A program made the position numbers and the translations under genes. A stretch of 64,000 nucleotides of DNA from CAIWHR01 sp963734055 (GTDB lineage Bacteria > Pseudomonadota > Gammaproteobacteria > Burkholderiales > Casimicrobiaceae): positions 372,001 to 436,000 of the forward strand of contig CAVTFQ010000002.1 of NCBI GenBank assembly GCA_963734055.1. Direction: 5' to 3'. The number at the start of each line of letters is the position of its first letter. Position 1 is the stretch's first letter. The notes below the pieces were generated by a model. It was not told the origin of the DNA. It did no database searches and worked only from the letters and a program-made list of their open reading frames with translations. This document shows, one piece after another, positions 59,480 through 64,000 of the stretch.

Positions 59480-60856
59480 TCAGTGCCTTGCGGGGTCGGC
59501 ACGACGATCGCCGGATTTGCCGTCTCCCGGCGCATCGCCGACGAGCGCCCTGACACTGGTCGTTTCCGTCGCGGCGCTCATCGCGTCTTCCATTCGCGCG
59601 ACGATGTCCCTGACCGGTTGCGAAAAGGGAATCGAATCCGGATTCATGAACCCGGCTTCGCCTGCGCTACGCACGGTTGCCAGCACTTCCGCGATCGAGA
59701 TCTCCGACAGGTCGCGCGCGGGCAGGTAGGCGGGTGGGTCGTCGCCGGTTGGTGTGACGAGCCCTCCCTCAGCGAGCGCGTCCAGCACGGCGTTGACGGA
59801 GTGCATCGGGATCGCGAGGCGCTGGGTGAGCTGGTGCAGCGTCCACGGCGGTCGTCCTCGGACGAAGTGCGAAGCGATGAGATGCATGACGGCAATGCCG
59901 AGCCGTTCCCGCACGCGATTGCTGAGCCGTGGCTCGCCCGGCAACGCGTAGAGATACTCGGGATGCTGCAGATAGAACGCGATGGCGGCCCCCACCAGCA
60001 GCACCAGCCAGCTCACGTACAGCCAGATCAGGAACAAGACCAGGACAGCGAAACTCGAATAGATCGCCGCGTACCGTGCCGACGAAGTAACGAAGGCAGC
60101 AAATGCCCAGCCCGCCGATTGCCAGAGAAATCCCCCGATGGCGCCGGCCGCAGCGGCGGGCGCGAAGCGCACGCGCGTATTCGGGATGAACAGATACAGG
60201 AACGTGAACGCGCCGATGACCAGGGCGTACGGAGCCAGTTTGCCAAAGCCGACGACGAGGCTGCCGAACGGTTCGATCGACAACAGCCACTGCGCGACCT
60301 CGGAGTTGAGCGCCATGGCGGTGATGCCCAGCGCCGCGAAGACGAGGAGCGGCCCGACGAGAAGCGCGCTCAAGTAACGGGTGAAGCGTTCACCGAGGCT
60401 GCGCATCTGCGTGACGTGCCAGATGGCGTTGAACGACTCTTCGATCTTCTGCATCAGCGAGATGACCGTGTAGATCAGCAGCGCCAGGCCCACCGCGCCG
60501 AGCACACCGACGTTCATGTGCTCGATGAAACCGATGAGTCGCCGCGTGACCTCGTCGCCCTGTTCACCCAGCGGCGCGAGCAGATTGTGCAGCAGCGGCT
60601 CGATCTGATTGTGGACGCCGAAGGCCTTCAGCACCGAGAAGCTGAGGGCCAGCAGGGGCACCATCGACATCAGCGACGTGTAGACCAGGCTCATCGTCCA
60701 CAGCGTGAGCCCGCCTTCGTACACATCGCGGAACAGAACGATGAAGAGCCGCACGGCGCGCAGTGCGCTCGTCTTCCAGGACCGCGGACCGGCAACGTGC
60801 GGCGCCCAGATCGTCCGGTCGATTTGTTTCAGCCAGCGGTGCATTTCGCGCAACAT
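59480..60856 (-). CDS. YihY/UPF0761 family inner-membrane protein
   Basis: A 458-aa protein. The first 290 residues carry six hydrophobic segments and YihY landmarks: FRDVYEGGLTLWTMSLVYTS, LMQKIEESFNAIWHV, YSSFAVLVLFLIWLYVSWLV and LVGAAIAFYLQHPEY. A C-terminal cytoplasmic extension (about 320-400) looks like a winged helix: LTQRLAIPMHSVNAVLDALA. This extended version is common in beta-proteobacteria. The old name ribonuclease BN is incorrect for this family. Function unknown. The start may be M1 or the Met at residue 5. Confidence 0.85.
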   Translation of the reverse strand: MLREMHRWLKQIDRTIWAPHVAGPRSWKTSALRAVRLFIVLFRDVYEGGLTLWTMSLVYTSLMSMVPLLALSFSVLKAFGVHNQIEPLLHNLLAPLGEQGDEVTRRLIGFIEHMNVGVLGAVGLALLIYTVISLMQKIEESFNAIWHVTQMRSLGERFTRYLSALLVGPLLVFAALGITAMALNSEVAQWLLSIEPFGSLVVGFGKLAPYALVIGAFTFLYLFIPNTRVRFAPAAAAGAIGGFLWQSAGWAFAAFVTSSARYAAIYSSFAVLVLFLIWLYVSWLVLLVGAAIAFYLQHPEYLYALPGEPRLSNRVRERLGIAVMHLIASHFVRGRPPWTLHQLTQRLAIPMHSVNAVLDALAEGGLVTPTGDDPPAYLPARDLSEISIAEVLATVRSAGEAGFMNPDSIPFSQPVRDIVARMEDAMSAATETTSVRALVGDAPGDGKSGDRRADPARH

Positions 60857-61218
60857 TGGGGGGCTGTCTAACCGTGCCGGGTCTTTCGGGCCGGCGAAAA
60901 CGCCGCGGCCACCTTCATGGGCAAGTGTAGCGTCGGTCGATCAAGATTGCCACGAAGGGCTGCATGGACGCGTCAGCGCAGCACGATCGGAACGACATTC
61001 CATCGCCAGCGAACGCCGATCCCGGGCCCGCAAAATCCGCGATGCTCGCCGTGCCGGGCCGCACGCGTAGAAATGCGATGCTGGCCTGCCGGTCCACCGA
61101 TGCCCGCGACGGGAGTCGCGGCGGTGAGTTAGAGTATCAAGCAAGCTGGGTCGAGATTCGCGGGGGATCGGGGTCGGGATGGGCCCCCATCCCGGGCCGT
61201 GGCGGGGACAGCCGAACC
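60857..61218. other. Divergent promoter region between YihY and antiporter genes
   Basis: No gene. An 8-bp hairpin (CGGGATGG 61175-61182 with CCATCCCG 61187-61194) lies 24 nt before the antiporter start and would be in its 5' leader. Promoters for both genes should be here; none was clear by eye. Confidence 0.4.
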
Positions 61219-63051
61219 GTGACATTGAACGAGCATCCGGTGCTCGCCATCGCGGCGATCGGCGGCGTAGGCGTGATCTGCCAGTGGGTCGGCTGGCGGC
61301 TACGTGTTCCGTCAATCCTGTTCCTTCTGCTCGCCGGCGTCGCCATCGGACCTGTCGGCGGGTGGCTCGATCCGGACCTCCTGTTTGGTCAGGTGCTGCT
61401 CCCGCTGGTTTCGCTCGCCGTTTCGGTGATCCTGTTTGAGGGGGCGCTCACGTTGCGTTTCGCGGAGATCGTGGGCCTGGAGACAGTCATCCGCCGCATG
61501 GTCACGAGCGGCGTGCTGTTGTCATGGGTCGTGATTGCGGCGGCCGTGCGCTGGCTGGTCGGCTTGTCGTGGGAACTTGCGACGCTGCTGGGCGCGATCC
61601 TGACGGTGACCGGGCCCACCGTCGTCGCGCCGATGCTGCGAACGGTGCGCCCGACCGCGCGAATCGCCAACATCCTGCGCTGGGAAGGCATCGTCATCGA
61701 TCCGCTCGGCGCGCTGCTGGCCGTTCTGGTCTTCGAGTTCGTCGTGTCCACCAAGGGCGGCTCGGTCGTGGGACAGACGCTGATCACGTTCTTCACCACC
61801 ATCGTCGTTGGTGGCGGGATCGGTCTTGGGGGCGGCTACCTGATCGGCGAGGCACTTCGGCGCGATTGGGTTCCGGAGTTCCTCGACAATCTGCTCACGC
61901 TGACGTCCGTGTTCGCCGTGTTCGCCGTATCGAACGCCCTCGCCCACGAGTCGGGGCTGCTGGCGGTGACGGTGATGGGAATCTTTCTCGCCAACCGCGA
62001 AGGCGTGCCGGTCGCAGACCTCCTGGAATTCAAGGAGAGCCTGAGCCTGCTGCTGATCTCGGGCGTCTTCATCGTGCTGGCGGCGCGCGTTGACCTGGCG
62101 CAACTGCGGAGCGTCGGACTCGCCGCGCTGCTCGTCCTGCTCGCCGTGCAGTTCGTCGCGCGACCGCTCAAGGTCATCGTCGCCGCCTGGGGCACGACAC
62201 TGAATTGGCGCGAGCGCGCGATGCTGTCGTGGATCGCGCCGCGCGGAATCGTTGCGGCCGCCGTCTCGTCGCTTTTCGCGCTGCAACTCGAGCGGCTCGG
62301 CGTGGCGCAGGCGGAGCTGCTCGTTCCGTTGACCTTCGTCGTGATCATCGGCACCGTCGTCCTGCAGAGTGTGACGGCGGCGCCGCTCGCACGCGCGTTG
62401 CGCGTGTCCGAGCCCGAGCCAAACGGGTTCCTGCTCGTCGGGGCGAACCCGCTCGCACGGGCGATCGGGGTAGCGCTCGCGCGACAGAAGGTCCCGGTAC
62501 TGCTCGTTGACGCGCATTGGGACAACGTGCGGTCGGCGCGGCAGGCGGGCTTGCGCGCGTTCTATGGCAATCCCCTGTCGGAGCACGCGGAGCTCACGCT
62601 GGACCTCTCCGGGCTCGGCCGCCTGCTGGCGCTGTCGACCGATGCGCACCTCGACGCGCTGGCCTGCGCGCACTATGGGCGTGAGTTCGGCGCACGAAAG
62701 GTGTACTCGCTGCGGATGAGTGCCGACAGCGACACTCTCGCGCGCTCCGCCTCGCCCGGCGGCAACGCGTTCGGCGACGAGGCGACCTATGCCGACCTCG
62801 CCGCGCGGCTGTCTCGCGGGGCCACGATCCGGACGGTTGTGCTCGAAGAGCGAGGCGGCCTGGCCTGGTTCCGGGAGCGCTACGGCGCGCACGCCGTCGC
62901 GCTGTTCGCGGTCGACGCGAAGGGCCGGATCGAGGTGTTCGCGGGCGGGGCCGAGTTCGAGCCGGACCCCGGCGCGTCCATTATCGCGCTGGTCGATCCG
63001 GGCGTCGAGGCTTCTGCGCCAGCCGAGCTGCCCCGGCCGGCTGCAGGCTGA
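61219..63051 (+). CDS. Na+/H+ antiporter, CPA1 (NhaP-type) with TrkA-like cytoplasmic tail
   Basis: A 610-aa protein starting with GTG at 61219 (VTLNEHPVLAIAAIGGVGVI); the ORF is open 255 bases further, without a good start. Twelve to thirteen membrane segments span residues 1-400, with VSLAVSVILFEGALTLRF, GAILTVTGPTVVAPMLRTV and WEGIVIDPLGALLAVLVFEF. The last two hold the TP and D residues of the ion site of NhaP-type antiporters. The tail (about 400-610) begins GFLLVGANPLARAIG, a Rossmann-like TrkA-N domain, followed by a TrkA-C-like region. It probably senses nucleotide. Likely a pH or salt-stress exchanger. Confidence 0.85.
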   Translation: MTLNEHPVLAIAAIGGVGVICQWVGWRLRVPSILFLLLAGVAIGPVGGWLDPDLLFGQVLLPLVSLAVSVILFEGALTLRFAEIVGLETVIRRMVTSGVLLSWVVIAAAVRWLVGLSWELATLLGAILTVTGPTVVAPMLRTVRPTARIANILRWEGIVIDPLGALLAVLVFEFVVSTKGGSVVGQTLITFFTTIVVGGGIGLGGGYLIGEALRRDWVPEFLDNLLTLTSVFAVFAVSNALAHESGLLAVTVMGIFLANREGVPVADLLEFKESLSLLLISGVFIVLAARVDLAQLRSVGLAALLVLLAVQFVARPLKVIVAAWGTTLNWRERAMLSWIAPRGIVAAAVSSLFALQLERLGVAQAELLVPLTFVVIIGTVVLQSVTAAPLARALRVSEPEPNGFLLVGANPLARAIGVALARQKVPVLLVDAHWDNVRSARQAGLRAFYGNPLSEHAELTLDLSGLGRLLALSTDAHLDALACAHYGREFGARKVYSLRMSADSDTLARSASPGGNAFGDEATYADLAARLSRGATIRTVVLEERGGLAWFRERYGAHAVALFAVDAKGRIEVFAGGAEFEPDPGASIIALVDPGVEASAPAELPRPAAG

Positions 63052-63186
63052 AGGGATCGCCGCCGCGGCGAGGGTCGGTCGCGAACGAACGCGAATGCGG
63101 ACACCGCACAGCCGACACGATCGACGGCGCGAAAGGTGAGAATGACGTGGGCGCGCCGGCTTGGATCCGCCGGGTCGGATCGCCCT

Positions 63187-64000
63187 CTACTGGTCGGGGG
63201 CTCGCGTGTCGGGTGCGGGCGGCTCGTCCGGATCGGCTTCGAGACCGACATCCTCCGCGGCGAGTGCCAGCACCACGATGGGGAGCCGCGCCAGGGCCGG
63301 CCCGATTTCCCAGCCGAACGGCGAATAAAAGCGACCCCCGTGGATGCGGAACGGAAGGAACACCATCGAGCTCGAGCCCGACATGCCGACGACGGTCCTT
63401 TCGTCTTGGTCGGGCGTGGCGATCACTTCGGCCTCGATGCGTATCTCCTCCACCCGATCCCGGAGCACCTTGCCATGCGGACCGGCCGAATCGACCACTT
63501 CGTGCGGCCCGAGCAGCCGGATCCGTGCTCCCTTCCATTCGTCGCTTCGCGTCATCAGATAGGCCAGCAGCAGCATCAGCTGACCGCTCGACGAGTCCTC
63601 CCACCACACGTCGATAACGCGATCGTCGCCGGAGATGGGCTCCAGACTCTCCCACTCCTTGGCGTCCGCATCGAGCAACAGCAGATTGCAGCCGAGGCGA
63701 AAGGCAAGCGACACGCTCTGGCCGAACGTGTCGAGGCCGAGCGGACGGTAGAACGCCGCCCTCGGCTCCGGCCAGTTGGCGACGACGGTATTGACATGGA
63801 ACGGTCCGACGCCGGCCGCCTGTACGATCGTGGCGATCATCTGCGGGGTGTCGGTGCCGACGACCACCAGCGGCAAGGCCGAGGAATTGGCCGCCTTGAG
63901 CTCCTCCGCCAGAACGTGTTGCTCTTCCCGTCGGCGTTCCAGCGCGCGCAGGTCGCCGCTTTCGACCATGCGGACGACCGTGGTCAGACCGCCTCCGGCT
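63187..64000 (-). CDS. SLC12-like cation-chloride cotransporter, cytoplasmic C-terminus (5' truncated)
   Basis: Only the last 270 codons are in the window; the reading frame is open through the window end. The sequence is soluble, with no membrane segment. VIDVWWEDSSSGQLMLLLAY and LMTRSDEWKGARIRLLG match, from memory, the C-terminal domain of bacterial cation-chloride cotransporter/amino-acid permease homologues (typically IDIWWGG-K-N-GLMLLLAYLL). Residues before the first ATG in the frame (GGLTTVVRM) also fit. The membrane part must lie beyond the window. It converges with the NhaP-type antiporter gene, 135 bp away. Confidence 0.7.
   Translation of the reverse strand, partial: AGGGLTTVVRMVESGDLRALERRREEQHVLAEELKAANSSALPLVVVGTDTPQMIATIVQAAGVGPFHVNTVVANWPEPRAAFYRPLGLDTFGQSVSLAFRLGCNLLLLDADAKEWESLEPISGDDRVIDVWWEDSSSGQLMLLLAYLMTRSDEWKGARIRLLGPHEVVDSAGPHGKVLRDRVEEIRIEAEVIATPDQDERTVVGMSGSSSMVFLPFRIHGGRFYSPFGWEIGPALARLPIVVLALAAEDVGLEADPDEPPAPDTRAPDQ

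Noticed and set aside
1..64000. tRNA, rRNA or riboswitch genes
   Set aside because: No cloverleaf, rRNA-like or recognised riboswitch sequence could be identified by eye.

Overview
The window is GC-rich chromosomal DNA that fits a betaproteobacterium, probably of Burkholderiales type. The grounds are the strong G/C codon bias, the PHA synthase, the PutA, the DODA/GST/DoxX/LysR cluster, and intergenic palindromes of the ATTCCC-N8-GGGAAT (dRS3-like) kind. No rRNA, tRNA, CRISPR array, phage gene or transposase was found. The taxonomic call is an inference from gene style; no search was run.

Layout. 0-7.5 kb: the last codons of a phosphoketolase; an aspartase / C4-dicarboxylate carrier / ketopantoate-reductase-like run; a secreted Asp-box (sialidase-fold) protein; and DAHP synthase facing it across a strong bidirectional hairpin. 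7.5-8.7 kb: a TTG-start hypothetical gene, an internally deleted SpoIIAA-like relic and a small membrane protein. 8.9-12.4 kb: a sugar ABC importer (binding protein plus two permeases, no ATPase), with tandem copies of a dispersed hairpin repeat between the binding-protein and permease genes. 12.5-27.3 kb: fifteen genes on one strand, an accessory-looking block. It holds a radical-SAM sulfatase maturase, a sensor kinase with an ABC-binding-protein-like input domain, a FixJ-type regulator, a lone receiver domain, a periplasmic sulfatase, a calcineurin-like phosphoesterase, two small membrane proteins, a secreted HAD phosphatase, two paralogous outer-membrane-type proteins, a channel-like membrane protein, a DUF2252 protein and a cation/proton antiporter. 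I read it as a regulated system for sensing and removing sulfate or phosphate esters outside the cytoplasm.

27.5-33 kb: a GltI-like binding protein coupled to a GltP-type symporter, a small secreted Ala/Lys-rich protein, a DASS-family anion transporter, a small ORF ahead of a terminator, and a third copy of the dispersed repeat. 33-38 kb: PutA without a DNA-binding domain, an ornithine-cyclodeaminase-like gene and an orphan HigA-like N-terminal fragment. 38-45.5 kb: a GNAT protein, PHA synthase, a frameshifted DODA dioxygenase, GST, DoxX and a divergent LysR regulator, a Ca2+/H+ exchanger and a secreted SRPBCC protein. 45.7-58.3 kb: an alpha-glucan/trehalose block: frameshifted GH15, a zinc-ribbon protein, a DksA/TraR protein, GlgX, TreZ and one giant gene fusing MalQ to TreY. 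58.7-64 kb: a frameshifted DUF883 gene, a YihY membrane protein, a Na+/H+ antiporter with a TrkA-like tail, and the 3' end of an SLC12-like transporter.

A window-wide oddity: three otherwise complete genes (sulfatase, DODA, GH15) are broken only by single extra bases, five in all. Removing those bases gives full-length families with all key residues, so either recent decay or assembly error must be settled before calling them dead. The strongest biological leads are the sulfatase/maturase/two-component block, the MalQ-TreY fusion, and the two-hairpin repeat family.
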